A DNA stretch of 64,000 nt from Candidatus Wolframiiraptor sinensis. GTDB taxonomy: Archaea; Thermoproteota; Nitrososphaeria_A; Caldarchaeales; Wolframiiraptoraceae. The DNA lies in contig JALNJX010000002.1 in the NCBI GenBank assembly GCA_023268255.1, positions 227,343 through 291,342 of the forward strand. The letters are read 5' to 3'. The notes under the pieces were generated by a model that saw nothing but the letters and a program-made list of their open reading frames with translations, was not told the DNA's origin and did no database searches. Numbering within the stretch: the stretch's first letter is position 1; each line of letters opens with the position of its first letter. A program made the translations under genes and the position numbers. Below, one piece after another: positions 9,227 to 19,472 of the stretch.

Positions 9227-9363
9227 GGAGTATAATCTTTTATCGGCGGTAATTATATTTTTGTCATGTTAACTAGCTTGCTGAAGATCGTGATTGCGAG
9301 GAGACCCTTGTATCGCCTGCAAGTTTAAGCTTTATATAGCTTTAGAAAAAATAGAATGATGCT
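9227..9363. promoter_or_regulatory. Divergent promoter between epimerase and sugar kinase
   Basis: For the plus-strand kinase a TATA box (TTTATATA) lies at 9331-9338, about 26-33 bp before ATG 9364. For the minus-strand epimerase an AAAATATAATTA-like box lies at about 9252-9265, about 30 bp before ATG 9226. Both starts would be nearly leaderless. Confidence 0.5.
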
Positions 9364-10803
9364 ATGGATTATGCTATAGCAACATTCGATATCGGCAAAA
9401 CCAATAAGAAGCTCATGGTCTTCGATGACGACTTAAAGCCTTAATTCGAGTGCAAAACCTACATAGGTGAAATCGTTAGAGATGGTATCCTATGCGATGA
9501 TGATGAAAAGATCGTGACTTGTGTAAAGAGTAGCTTTAAGGATGTTCTGAAGAAGTACCATGTCAAAGCTTTATCGGTTACGACCCACGGCGCGACCGTC
9601 ACGTACTTGAGCGGGGGCAGGCTCGGCTTTCCCATAGTATCATATAACCACGACATAGATGAGAGTATTAGGAGAATGTTTTATGAAGAATTCGGGGATC
9701 CATTCAGCCTTTACTCCGTAACAGGCACACCGCCATGGGGCAGGCTACTGAATGTTGGAATGCAGATATACTGGTTCAGGAGGAGCTATCCGGAAAGATT
9801 TGCTAAGATAGATGACATACTTTTCTTTCCCCAATACCTCACTTATGAGCTTTCCGGGATGAAGTCATGCGAGGTCACTAGCGCCAGATGCCACACATAT
9901 CTTTTTGATTTTAGAAAGAGGGGGTGGAGCTTCATAGCCGAGAAGCTTGAGGTAGACCAGCGATCCCCGGATTTCACCAATGTATGGCGGCCTATAGGAA
10001 AGCTCACGATTGATGGTTTAGAAATCATCGTCACCCCCGGGATTCATTATTCAAATGCTTCAATTCTTCCATATGTTGCTAGAGGACAGAGATTGGTCTT
10101 CGCGTCAACCGGGACTTGGTGCGTCTTCATGAACCCCTATTCGGGGTTTAATCCGAGGAGGGAGGGCTTGGAGCAAAACATACTCTATTACGCGGATCCT
10201 TACAGCCGCCCGGTAAAATCTCTAATATTCCCGGGTGGGTACGAGCATGACCATTACGTTAAACTTATCAAAGAGAGGTTCGGCTTAAGTCCCTTGGGAA
10301 TATCCCCGAACTTGGAATTAATCGAGGAGATTCTGAGGCGCGGAAAGGACTTCATAACTCCGGGGCTGATCGAGAGATCTGGAAGATTCCCATACTCTAA
10401 GCCTAGAATAATAGGCGACTTATTCTTCAAGGGCCCGGAGCATGCTTATCACATACTTAACCTGAGCTTAGCAATACAGTCATATGCCGCCATAGAGTCC
10501 ATCTCCGGGGGAGAAAATATTGACGTCATTGTCCAAGGCGGATTCGCCAACAACATGATATATCTGATGATTTTATCCGCGTTGCTTCCAGATAGGAGGG
10601 TTCTCAGGTCAGGATTCTCTGAAACAACGGGGCTGGGAGTCGCGCTCTGTGCCAAGTGCGCAGTAGAGGACCTCGAGCCTAAGGACGTCGAATTCAATGC
10701 GCCCATTGAGGAGGTCCCGAAGCCGGAGATAGACCGGGATAAGCTTGATCACTATGTTGAGGAGTTCATGAAAGTTGTAACCTCAACGAGCTCTGAGGAC
10801 TAG
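9364..10803 (+). pseudogene. FGGY-family carbohydrate kinase (rhamnulokinase/fuculokinase-like), in-frame stop
   Basis: From ATG 9364 the frame begins with an actin-fold phosphate-1 motif (A-T-F-D-I-G-K-T-N-K-K-L), hits TAA at 9442-9444, and continues in the same frame to 10803. The total of 479 codons is normal for FGGY kinases. Later motifs include T-T-H-G-A-T, S-Y-N-H-D, S-T-G-T-W-C near residue 265 and V-Q-G-G-F-A-N-N near 395, which are the phosphate-2 and adenosine-binding regions. The family phosphorylates a ketose or deoxyketose. Together with the divergent epimerase it forms a sugar catabolic pair. Translation could reinitiate downstream of the stop, but the product would lack the first ATP-binding loop, so it is probably inactive. 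Confidence 0.8.
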
Positions 10804-11158
10804 ACCATAATGCTTTGAGAGATCTGACGAGAATCGGAGAAGATAGCTTATCACTGAGCGTGAAAACTCTTTCATAAGATCTTATCAGTGCGCGGGATGT
10901 CATCATCCATAAGTCAGATACGGCCGCACACATCATCTAAGATCAACTAGGCCGAACTCATTATAACTTTTAATGTTCATCAATGTCGAACATTGGTCCA
11001 TCAAAGAATTTTATGCATTTTGCCAGTTAAAATTTAGGGACAAAGCTGGCAACGGTCGCCGAAACATCTACATGGCTACTCAAAGCAATGTTTGATGCGG
11101 AGCTTCGCCTGGCAATAACACTTTTATAGTCCCATTCTGCATTATACAGGGGTTTTAG
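10804..11158. other. Intergenic DNA before the glycosyltransferase remnant
   Basis: No gene is seen. A perfect 12-bp palindrome (ATAAGATCTTAT) lies at 10874-10885, and a TATA-like CTTTTATAG lies at about 11121-11129, upstream of the following remnant. Confidence 0.4.
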
Positions 11159-12966
11159 TGGCTGAGTAATGGTTTACTTAAATTTTCTCTCAGAACGATT
11201 TTCTGGATATTATTGATAATCCTGTTATCAATTCTCGTTCCATCGTTCTTTGCAAATCAATTTCCAAGCTATTTCAAGGCGCTATCTATCTACTACGATT
11301 TTCTTTTTGAAGCCTACTTTAAGCTCCCGGGAGCAAAGTCGCTGTTCTCCTTGATCGTGCTTCTGAATCTCTCCTTGTCTTCCGTGGCTCTATTCATGGC
11401 GATATTAAATAACTTTGGAGCCGATGCGTCGAGAGCTCAAATCTTTCCTAATAATGCGGCCGGGCATCACTTTAACCCGCATCTCGGAGAGAATTCCACT
11501 TCCAAATCACCAGTTTATCTCCAATATGACCTAGAGTCGTATAATCAATCCGTGGGTAGACTTTTTGATGCGAAGAGTGCTCACATGATGGATTTACTCG
11601 GCTTCTCAACGCTTGCCGGCTCCGTGATCTCGGGAGTCCCGATGGTCTATTCTATGATGGACATGGTCGCTCATAGCTTGAAATATAGCTGGATTGTCGG
11701 TATGCCTCATCTTATGCTCCAAAATGCTGAATTCCTCTCATTCGGGAAAAATGATTTTGCCTTGGACGGGAAAATGTTCTGAGAAAAATCCGATAAGCTA
11801 AAGGGCAAGCGTGTGATCCTTGTCCTGCCGACGAATGGTGGAAACTTCAGCACATTGAAAACCAGCGTTGAATCAGTGATATTTTGGAGAGAGATACTAA
11901 AAATGAAGTACGGTGAGCTTGCTGAGATATCTCAATGGGTGGTTTGTGAGCAAAATGACTATGAGAAGAATCGTGAGAGCTATAATGAATTGAGCCTAAT
12001 TGGTTCGAAGATAATAGTTGTTCCAAGGGGCTTCAGCACGGCGAGAGATACGAAATTCAAGGCGAGAGCTCTCACCTACACGCTGAATGTTATGGACAAG
12101 GAGGGATTGATCAACGAGAATGTCTGGATTTACCATCAAGATGATGAGACGAAGGTGGGCGAGGATACCATGATTGGCATAATGGATTACATTTGCCAAT
12201 GCTGGCCCCAATGATATCTATGCTACTGGCATAATAATCTATGCTGATGGCTTAATGAATACGCCGCCGAGAGTTCAGGAGCCTGCTAGGAGCTATGATG
12301 ACTTCAGAATACTCTTCACCACAAAGACGCGTGGCATGCTTTCTTTTTGGGCATCATGGTTCGCACCTACTTGTTAGAGCGGATATAGAGAAGGATGTTG
12401 GATGGGATTTCGGTAATGCTAAAACGGAGGACTGGCTATTCGGCCTAATGCTATGGCAAAAGTATAAGCCTGGTAAGACCATATTGAAAGGATTTGGATA
12501 TGAGAAGCCGCCTCTCTCGATCGATGGATTGCTGAAGCAGAGGAGAAGATGGGCTCACGGGGCTTTGCGGATATTGAGAAGGAAAGATGTCAGGTTGAGG
12601 TATCGGCTTGCGGCATTCTATGGCATGATTAGCTGGTTCTCGGCTTTACCATCCTTAATAGCGTTCATACTCGCGATCATTCATCCAACCGGCGGATTAT
12701 TCCCTGGCTCAGGGTTTATAGCAGGCTTTACGTGGTACTCACTATACCGATACTACTCATTCGGGTACGCTATTAATAATGCGTATATCAGGAGTGAGAA
12801 GAGTGGATGGCTTGGGGGTAGGATTAGGAAAACGCTAGCAATAATCGGCGGAATGATTCTCGAAAGCCTAGCTCCATGGTACGCTCTCCTCAAGCCTCCA
12901 AAGGGTTTTGAGGTGATAAGTAAGGACGAAGGAAGCAGGAGAAAGGTGGCGAATTTCAATCGATGA
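11159..12966 (+). pseudogene. Membrane glycosyltransferase family 2 (cellulose synthase/egghead-like), three lesions
   Basis: Pieces of one processive GT2 enzyme of about 600 residues follow each other. The first frame has an N-terminal membrane segment and ends at an in-frame TGA (11780-11782). The same frame resumes with G-K-R-V-I-L-V-L-P-T-N-G-G-N-F and contains the D-x-D region H-Q-D-D-E-T. It shifts near 12190-12200 into N-A-G-P-N-D-I-Y-A-T-G, then shifts again near 12345-12352 into G-S-H-L-L-V-R-A-D. The last part has K-T-E-D-W-L-F-G-L and the Q-R-R-R-W motif, followed by membrane helices. Such enzymes polymerise or attach sugars at the cytoplasmic membrane. With three separate lesions it cannot be a functional single protein. 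The stop overlaps the next gene's ATG by four bases, so they were one operon. Confidence 0.8.
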
Positions 12967-13674
12967 GAATTATGGCTTTTAGGATCTGCATGCTTTTACC
13001 CCTGATCACTTTCATTCTTTTACCCAGTATTTACGGCGCTAATCAGCCCGCGGATCTATGTTTAGATTTGACCACCGCTTATGACCAGAATTTTAAGTGG
13101 TATAACACTAATGGTTCTCTGCCAGCATATCATGCTGATCACTATCTTTTTACCGGCAGCAAATTCACTAATGTCTATCAAGATGCCCTATCTCTCAAAT
13201 CTATTGAGGCCGGGAAGACCTTCGCGCTCTCAGCCCGCGTTAGCGTATATATCGAGAATCTTTCAGCGAGCGATAGAGATGGGTTCGCGGCCTTCATTAC
13301 GGATGACACTAGGGTCTTCACGGGGGATGAGTTCGGCTTCGTCGTACGGCAAAGCTCCTCGACGATCAATGGGTATATTCAGTCCCCAAGAATCCCCGAG
13401 TTCTTCAAGGAATTTAAGCTTGAGAGTATACCGGTGGGGTCGGAGAGAACCTATACGCTTAAGGCGGTGTACGCGGAGATAGGCGATAAGGGGGTTATCA
13501 GATTCTTCATAAACGACAAGCGTTTTCGTGCATGATTTTCCAAAAATCTCAGGTGAAAAATTCTACCTAGTTATAAGCTCCAAGAAGCTCTGTCCAACCC
13601 CCATAGATACCTCAAGAAATTACATGAAAGTCTATTCCGCATGCATGATAAACTTGCCTATTTCAGAGAGCTGA
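12963..13674 (+). pseudogene. Exported beta-rich protein, frameshifted near its C-terminus
   Basis: The gene starts at ATG 12963 within an ATGA overlap with the glycosyltransferase remnant. Residues 1-26 form a signal peptide (basic start, hydrophobic L-L-P-L-I-T-F-I-L-L core, then I-Y-G-A). The body is rich in alternating strands with Y, T, S and F, like a lectin/LamG-type sandwich. The first frame stops after F-F-I-N-D-K-R-F-R-A. Removing one T from the TTTT run near 13522-13526 restores F-V-H-D-F-P-K-I-S-G and continues to TGA at 13672-13674, giving about 235 residues. It may have worked with the glycosyltransferase at the cell surface. The specific function is unknown. Confidence 0.65.
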
Positions 13675-13717
13675 TGAGAATCCTGATGCGAGCGCGCACC
13701 AGCAAGCTGACCCCCAC

Positions 13718-13822
13718 ATGAACTTGATAATCACATTGCTAATATTGAATACCGCAATAGCCTCACTTTTACTTGTACTGATCGGGATCATGTTGAGGAA
13801 GATCAAGTCGTTCTCCTCTTGA
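13718..13822 (+). CDS. Possible 34-residue single-span membrane peptide
   Basis: A short frame from ATG 13718 to TGA 13820-13822 encodes one hydrophobic helix (about residues 2-24) followed by a basic tail (R-K-I-K-S). Its position directly after the glycosyltransferase/exported-protein pair suggests it belonged to that operon or is the C-terminal anchor of the exported protein. There is no independent evidence of expression. Confidence 0.35.
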   Translation: MNLIITLLILNTAIASLLLVLIGIMLRKIKSFSS

Positions 13823-14020
13823 ATTGCTCTCGAGGAAGTAGGCAGAGGGAGAGCTTCAAACGCTTGTTAGATCATTAAGGCGTAAGGGGCCGGATCTTGA
13901 TTCCAGAGAGACTTACGTCAACTAAAAAGAGCTCACTCCCGTCCTCTTTTCCTACTCTCTCTTTACATCACACTATGAAATTGATATTCATGGCGTTTAT
14001 TCAAGAAGAATTGAATTGTC

Positions 14021-14092
14021 GCCGGCGGGTGGATTCGAACCACCGACCCCCGGGTTAACAGCCCGGCGCTCCACCAGCTGAGCTACGCCGGC
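14021..14092 (-). tRNA. tRNA-Asn(GTT)
   Basis: The reverse complement folds into a complete cloverleaf: acceptor GCCGGCG, D arm beginning AGCTCAGCTGG, anticodon loop CTGTTAA with GTT at positions 34-36, and T loop GTTCGAATC. CCA is not encoded. No intron is needed. It marks the change from the decaying accessory zone to the GC-rich core. Confidence 0.95.
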
Positions 14093-14245
14093 TACTGTTT
14101 TTCCTTCGAGCTCTTTCTATTTATCTCTATTTCGGCTTATTTTTCTCGGGGTCTCATATCTACGGGTTTGCTGGTGGTGGATGAGTGGAGTCTGGCCGAA
14201 TAGCATATTGAATCCCGAGTGGGGCTTCATTTGGGCTGGGCGGGG

Positions 14246-15325
14246 ATGGGGTTGACGTTCATTCTCTATGCTACTGGCAGGTGTAACTTGAGGTGTGGGT
14301 ATTGTGGCGGGAGCTTTGATCCAGCTAAGGTGCCCTGGCGGGTCGAGTATGATCTGAGCCTTCTCGATGATCTCGTGAGGGATGGCGATGTGATAGCGTA
14401 TTATGGCGGTGAGCCTCTTCTGAACATGAGGTTCATTGAGGAGGTTATGGGGAGGTTTGAGGGATGCCGGCACGTCATCCAGACGAATGGTCTTCTCTTA
14501 GACAGGGTTTCGCGGAATACTCTCGAGAGACTCGACGCCGTGCTCGTCTCCATAGATGGTGATCGGCGCGTGACGGATCGCTGGAGGGGCAGGGGTGTGT
14601 ATGATAGGGTTATCGGCGGGGTTGCGCGGCTCAGGAAAGCGGGCTTCTCGGGAGACGTGGTCGCCAGGATGACTATTACGCCCGACTCCGATATCCACCG
14701 CGATGTGAAGTATCTTCTCGGCCTCGGCCTCTTCGATCACGTCCACTGGCAGCTCAGCATGATCTGGGTTGATAGAGGTCTCTGGGGGGATTTATGGGGC
14801 TGGATCGAGTCATCGTATAAGCCTGGTCTCGACAAGCTCATGGAGCTCTGGATCTCTGGGCTGGAGCGCGGCGAGATCCTTGGGATGGCGCCGTTCCAGG
14901 GAGTCCTGAAGAGAGTTCTAAGTGGTGGGCCGACCCCGCCATGCGGATCCGGCGAGAACTCCTTCACAGTGCTCACCGACGGTAGGATCATCCTGTGCCC
15001 GATTGCTGTCGAGGAGGGTTGGGCTCAGATGGGTTTGCTCGGCGCGATCTCCCGGAGGGAGCTGGAGGGCCGGCGCAACGTTATCAATGAGCCGTGCAGG
15101 TCATGCTGTTTGCTTGGGATCTGTGGAGCTCGGTGCCTCTATACTCATCGAGAGAGGCTTTGGGGTGATGAGGGCGTCAAGGTGATCTGCGCCTGCTCTC
15201 GCCACATAATAAATCTGATCATGAGGAATTTAAGTAGAGTCGAGGAGGCCGCTGAGAAGAGTGGGCTGCGCTTGGAGGATCTAGCCTACCCCGAGTACAA
15301 TAATACCGTCGAGATAATGCCTTGA
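14246..15325 (+). CDS. Radical SAM protein with SPASM-like C-terminal cysteines
   Basis: The protein of about 359 residues has the radical SAM cluster motif C-N-L-R-C-G-Y-C at residues 13-20, followed by G-G-S-F-D-P, the G-G-E-P motif near 57 and an S-I-D-G-D motif. The C-terminal third carries an auxiliary-cluster pattern: C-G-S-G-E-N, L-C-P-I-A, C-R-S-C-C-L-L-G-I-C-G-A-R-C and a last C-A-C. This resembles the archaeal peptide-modifying subfamily typified by Mhun_1560, which I recall only in outline. ATG 14246 is preferred over GTG 14219 because the extra nine residues are not family-like. No obvious precursor peptide gene is adjacent. It is probably a maturase of a peptide or protein; the substrate is unknown. 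Confidence 0.8.
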   Translation: MGLTFILYATGRCNLRCGYCGGSFDPAKVPWRVEYDLSLLDDLVRDGDVIAYYGGEPLLNMRFIEEVMGRFEGCRHVIQTNGLLLDRVSRNTLERLDAVLVSIDGDRRVTDRWRGRGVYDRVIGGVARLRKAGFSGDVVARMTITPDSDIHRDVKYLLGLGLFDHVHWQLSMIWVDRGLWGDLWGWIESSYKPGLDKLMELWISGLERGEILGMAPFQGVLKRVLSGGPTPPCGSGENSFTVLTDGRIILCPIAVEEGWAQMGLLGAISRRELEGRRNVINEPCRSCCLLGICGARCLYTHRERLWGDEGVKVICACSRHIINLIMRNLSRVEEAAEKSGLRLEDLAYPEYNNTVEIMP

Positions 15326-15452
15326 AGCGCTGTTGGCATCGCTTATCGGGGATTATCAGGGTGAGCTGAGGTCATCATGGCATCAGCTACTGCAGCTCTC
15401 ATCATTCTCGATATGTGAGTTGCATCTGGCTTCGGAAAAAACCTTGCGCGCC

Positions 15453-15947
15453 CTACTCCTTCGGGCTTCTCGGCAGCGCCGTCGCGCCGGTTCTCGCGAG
15501 CTCCTTTATCCCGAAGCTCCTCATAAGCTCTATGAACGCGTCCACTTTCTGCGGCGTCCCGGTTACCTCGACTATCGCGGCATCCGGTGAGAGATCTACG
15601 ATCCTACCCCGGAATGCTCTCACGTAATAATCTAGGTCGGCTCTGGCCGCTGGGTCCGGAACATGAACCTTCACAAGCGCCATCTCCCTTATCACCGTGT
15701 TATCTGGATCGAGCCTCGAGACCTTCACGACGTCCACCAGCTTTCTGAGCTGCTTTATGACCTGCTCGACCACCGGCTCATCCCCATAGAGCGTTATCGT
15801 CATCCGCGAAATACCTGGATTCTCGGTCGGGCCCACCGAGATGCTCTCTATGTTGAAGTTCCTTCTCCTGATGAGCCACGCGACCCTGAAAAGCACCCCA
15901 GGCTTATTCTCTACTATGAATGAGATCACGTGAAATGGCTTCTTCAT
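15453..15947 (-). CDS. ilvN: Acetolactate synthase regulatory (small) subunit
   Basis: The 164-residue protein has an N-terminal ACT domain (H-V-I-S-F-I-V-E-N-K-P-G-V-L-F-R-V, residues 4-75) and the C-terminal ALS_ss domain ending near E-L-A-R-T-G. It regulates the catalytic subunit encoded just upstream and confers feedback by branched-chain amino acids in the family. ATG 15947 is preferred over GTG 15962 because a GGAGG element lies eight bases before it. ilvB ends at 15952, so the two are a tight operon. Confidence 0.93.
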   Translation of the reverse strand: MKKPFHVISFIVENKPGVLFRVAWLIRRRNFNIESISVGPTENPGISRMTITLYGDEPVVEQVIKQLRKLVDVVKVSRLDPDNTVIREMALVKVHVPDPAARADLDYYVRAFRGRIVDLSPDAAIVEVTGTPQKVDAFIELMRSFGIKELARTGATALPRSPKE

Positions 15948-15951
15948 TCGC

Positions 15952-17658
15952 CTAGCCTCCACCTCTCATCACCTCCCTTAAATCGGTTATCGTCTCGGCC
16001 AACGATCTTCCGGGAGGCGCGAATGGCAAGACCGGCTCATCCGGGTTTATCCAGACATCTATAACCGTCGTCCTATCACTGCTCATGGCCTCCTTGAACG
16101 CCCTCGAGAACTCCTGAAGCGACTGGGGCCTCGCGGCGTTCGCGCCATAAGCCTCGGCGAGCTTCACGAAGTCCGGCACGCCGCGCCTCAAGCAAGTCGC
16201 GCAGTATCTTCCCCCGTAGAATAGGTCCTGCCAGTACTTCACCATGCCGAGCCAGCCATCATTCATTATCACGACGATTACCGGTATCTCCTCGACGATC
16301 GAGGTGGCGAGCTCCCCCTCCGTCATCAGGAAGCTTCCATCGCCATCGATATCGACCACTATCGAGTTGGGCTTAGCGACTTTTGCTCCCAAGGCCGCGG
16401 GGAGCCCGAAGCCCATGGTCCCGAGGCCTCCGGATGTTATGAAGGTTCTCGGATGATACACCTCGAGGTAGAGGGCGGCCCACATCTGATTTCTGCCGAC
16501 ACCCGTGGTCACGATCCCGTCCGCCGGCAATAGCCTCCTGATCTCTCTTATCACGTTCTTGGGTGATAGCTCGTCCGCGGGCCGCTGGTCAAGCTTCTCA
16601 ATGCTTTCCTTAACATCCTTAACCCTCTGGAGCCATGTCGAGGTATCCTTTCTCGATAAGTCTTTCACGGCATCATGGATCGCCTTGAGAGCTTGCTTCG
16701 CGTCGGCGACTATAGGTATGTCTGGCTTAATGTTCTTCCCTATCTCGGCGGCATCTATGTCCACGTGAATGAGCGTGGCATCTCTCGCGAATGTATCGAA
16801 CCTCCCGGTTGATCTATCGCTGAACCTCGTCCCGATCGCGAAGATGACATCCGCCTCCATTATCAGCTTATTCGCGGCCGCCGATCCGTGCATCCCCACT
16901 CTCCCTATATAGAGTGGATGATTCTCCGGGAATGAGCCCTTCCCCATCAGCGTGATGGTAACCGGTATCATGAGGAGTTCGGCCAGAGCTCTAAGCTCCT
17001 CTGATGCATTTGAGATTATGACCCCTCCTCCCGCGAGCATGACAGGTCTCTCGGCGTTTAAGAGAGCCTCCGCAGCCCGCTTAACTTGGAGTGGATGGGG
17101 CTCCTTGACTAGCTTATTCGCGCGCGGCGGGATCTCGGCCTCGAGGTCTACCTCAGCCTCCTCCCTTTGCACATCGACCGGGAAGTCTATTAGCACGGGC
17201 GCGGGCCTTCCCTCCATGGCCAGGTAGAATGCCTCCTTCACCACCCTCGGAACATCCTCCGCGTCTTGGATCTGGAAGGAGTATTTCGTGATCGGCGTCG
17301 TTATCCCTATTATGTCAGCCTCCTGGAAGGCGTCTCTCCCGATCATGTGTCTCGCGACCTGGCCTGTAATAGCGACTATCGGCGATGAGTCCATGTAGGC
17401 CGTCGCTATCCCAGTCACTAGATTCGTCGCGCCCGGACCCGATGTGGCCATGCATACGCCGACTCTGCCGCTAGCCCTGGCGTAGCCGTCGGCGGCGTGG
17501 GCTGCGCACTGCTCATGTCTCACAAGAATATGCCTTATACTGGAATCGTGGAGGGCGTCGTATACCGGGAGGATGGCGCCTCCTGGGATCCCGAATATGA
17601 CCTTGACCCCTTCATTCTCCAGCGACTTGATGAGAGCCTTAGCGCCGCTCAGCCTCAT
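15952..17658 (-). CDS. ilvB: Acetolactate synthase catalytic (large) subunit
   Basis: This 568-residue ThDP enzyme condenses two pyruvates, or pyruvate and 2-oxobutyrate, in the first common step of Val/Leu/Ile synthesis. The catalytic Glu lies in V-R-H-E-Q-C-A-A-H-A-A-D-G-Y-A. The ThDP/Mg site is G-D-G-S-F-L-M-T near 440, ending with the N-D-G-W-L-G motif. The length is normal for the family. It lies directly upstream of ilvN and divergent from ilvD, so the locus holds two consecutive-class enzymes of the pathway around one regulatory region. Confidence 0.96.
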   Translation of the reverse strand: MRLSGAKALIKSLENEGVKVIFGIPGGAILPVYDALHDSSIRHILVRHEQCAAHAADGYARASGRVGVCMATSGPGATNLVTGIATAYMDSSPIVAITGQVARHMIGRDAFQEADIIGITTPITKYSFQIQDAEDVPRVVKEAFYLAMEGRPAPVLIDFPVDVQREEAEVDLEAEIPPRANKLVKEPHPLQVKRAAEALLNAERPVMLAGGGVIISNASEELRALAELLMIPVTITLMGKGSFPENHPLYIGRVGMHGSAAANKLIMEADVIFAIGTRFSDRSTGRFDTFARDATLIHVDIDAAEIGKNIKPDIPIVADAKQALKAIHDAVKDLSRKDTSTWLQRVKDVKESIEKLDQRPADELSPKNVIREIRRLLPADGIVTTGVGRNQMWAALYLEVYHPRTFITSGGLGTMGFGLPAALGAKVAKPNSIVVDIDGDGSFLMTEGELATSIVEEIPVIVVIMNDGWLGMVKYWQDLFYGGRYCATCLRRGVPDFVKLAEAYGANAARPQSLQEFSRAFKEAMSSDRTTVIDVWINPDEPVLPFAPPGRSLAETITDLREVMRGGG

Positions 17659-17758
17659 CGTCTTAGGGCTTGAGGATAGGATCCCCTAAATTAATCTTGA
17701 CGCGTCCCCCGGGGGCCGCCGGCGCATAGCATTCTTAAGTAAGTGAGGATCGGGGCTA
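17659..17758. promoter_or_regulatory. Divergent ilvB / ilvD promoter region
   Basis: A TTCTTAAGTA box at about 17732 lies about 26 bp before ATG 17759 of ilvD, fitting leaderless transcription. On the other strand a GATTAATTTA box near 17690-17700 lies about 32 bp before the ilvB start. A CCCCCGGGGG palindrome sits between them at about 17706-17715. Confidence 0.45.
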
Positions 17759-19438
17759 ATGGGCTCAAGCATGAGGAGCGATTCGATTAAGCGGGGCCTG
17801 GAGAGGGCTCCTCACAGGGCTCTGCTCTACTCTCTCGGGCTCAGCCGCGATGATCTGGAGAAGCCATTCATCGGTGTGATCAATAGTTACTCGAGCATGG
17901 TCCCGGGCCACGTTCACCTGAGAATGATAGCGGATGCTGTTATCCAGGGGGTTAGGGAGGCAGGCGGAGTGCCATTCGAGTTCAACACGATAGTCGTTTG
18001 CGATGGACTCGCGATGGATCATGAGGGCATGAGATATTCTCTTCCATCCAGGGAGCTGATAGCCGACTCCGTGGAGACTATAGCCAAGGCGCACGCGCTC
18101 GATGGCCTCATCCTGATACCGAACTGCGATAAGGTTACGCCCGGAATGCTCATGGCAGCGGCGAGGCTCGATCTGCCAACAATCATAATAACCGGAGGCC
18201 CGATGCCCTGTGGCTGGTTCAATGGCAGAAAAGTCGCCTTCTCCCACGTCTATGAGGGGATTGGCAGGGTTAAGTCTGGAGAGCTGAGCGAGGAGGAGCT
18301 CGAGATGCTCGCTATGGCCGCGTGCCCAGCCCCGGGCTCCTGTAACGGGCTCTACACGGCGAATACCATGGCCTGCGTGGTTGAGGCGCTCGGCCTCTCC
18401 CTACCCGGCTCCGCCACCCCACCAGCGACAAGCTCTAGGAGGGTCGCGCTCGCCCGAGAAACCGGGAGGAGGATCATCGAGCTCATACGGGGGAACATAA
18501 CTGCTTCGAGGATCCTGACGAGGAAGGCTTTCGAGAACGCGATTAGGGTGGATTTGGCGCTGGGGGGCTCCACGAACACCGTCCTCCACCTGATGGCGGT
18601 CGCGAGGGAGGCCGGGGTAGACCTGGAGCTCGAGGACTTCGATAGGCTGAGCAGGGAGACCCCGCAGATAGCCGAGCTCATCCCGAGCGGGCCCCACGGC
18701 ATGGATGATCTCGATAGGGCTGGAGGCGTGCCGGCCGTCATGAAGACCCTCGAGCCCCTGCTCCACCTCGACGCGCTCACGGTCACCGGGAAAACTGTTG
18801 GAGAGAACATTTCCGGCGCCAGGAGGCTCGATGAGGGGGTTATCAGGCCTCTTGATAAGCCGATTAGGCGTGTGGGCGGGATCGCAGTCCTGAGGGGGAG
18901 CTTGGCTCCGAGGGGCGCTGTCGTGAAGACCGCTGGAGTTCCTCCTAGCATGATGAGGTTCCGGGGGAGGGCGAGGGTCTTCGACTCAGGCGATGAGGCC
19001 GTTGATGCTCTGATGAGCGGGAGGATGCGGGAGGGAGATGTCGTCGTGATAAGATATGAGGGGCCGCGTGGAGGCCCCGGCATGAGGGAGATGCTCGCTC
19101 CAACCGCGGCGCTCGTCGGTCTGGGGCTCATCGAGAAGATAGCTCTCGTGACCGATGGAAGATTCTCGGGGGCTACGCGCGGCCTCTGCGTGGGACATGT
19201 CTCGCCCGAGGCGGCTGAGGGAGGGCCAATAGCCGTAGTCGAGGAGAATGACATGATACTGATAGATGTCGAGTCGAGAATTCTGGATCTCGAGGTCCAT
19301 GAGAGCGAGCTTAGGCGTAGAATGGATTCCTGGAAGCCGCCCAAGCCCAGGGCCGAGAAGGGCTGGCTTCTAAGATATTCTCTCGGCGTATCCTCCGCCG
19401 ATTCCGGGGCGATTCTCAAGGCATCCTCGGAGCATTAG
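17759..19438 (+). CDS. ilvD: Dihydroxy-acid dehydratase
   Basis: The 559-residue iron-sulfur enzyme dehydrates dihydroxy-isovalerate and its methylvalerate homologue to the 2-oxo acids. Cluster cysteines are visible in N-C-D-K-V-T-P-G-M (near 121) and [12 protein letters not shown] (near 185-195), with another in V-V-C-D-G-L-A-M. The C-terminal T-D-G-R-F-S-G motif near 464 is also present. Length and motifs are normal. It is divergent from ilvBN. ilvC is not in the window. Confidence 0.96.
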   Translation: MGSSMRSDSIKRGLERAPHRALLYSLGLSRDDLEKPFIGVINSYSSMVPGHVHLRMIADAVIQGVREAGGVPFEFNTIVVCDGLAMDHEGMRYSLPSRELIADSVETIAKAHALDGLILIPNCDKVTPGMLMAAARLDLPTIIITGGPMPCGWFNGRKVAFSHVYEGIGRVKSGELSEEELEMLAMAACPAPGSCNGLYTANTMACVVEALGLSLPGSATPPATSSRRVALARETGRRIIELIRGNITASRILTRKAFENAIRVDLALGGSTNTVLHLMAVAREAGVDLELEDFDRLSRETPQIAELIPSGPHGMDDLDRAGGVPAVMKTLEPLLHLDALTVTGKTVGENISGARRLDEGVIRPLDKPIRRVGGIAVLRGSLAPRGAVVKTAGVPPSMMRFRGRARVFDSGDEAVDALMSGRMREGDVVVIRYEGPRGGPGMREMLAPTAALVGLGLIEKIALVTDGRFSGATRGLCVGHVSPEAAEGGPIAVVEENDMILIDVESRILDLEVHESELRRRMDSWKPPKPRAEKGWLLRYSLGVSSADSGAILKASSEH

Positions 19439-19472
19439 GGGATAATAGCCGCCGGTGCTCGAGTGAGCTGGG

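Noticed and set aside
11780..11782. TGA read as selenocysteine.
   Set aside because: No selenocysteine insertion element was seen, the position is not a known Cys/Sec site of GT2 enzymes, and two further frameshifts follow.
15333..15590. Plus-strand frames over the ilvN 3' end.
   Set aside because: They are antisense to the well-supported ilvN gene.
18352..19419. A 355-codon open frame antisense to ilvD.
   Set aside because: It is a composition shadow of a GC-rich gene; ilvD is complete with motifs on the other strand.
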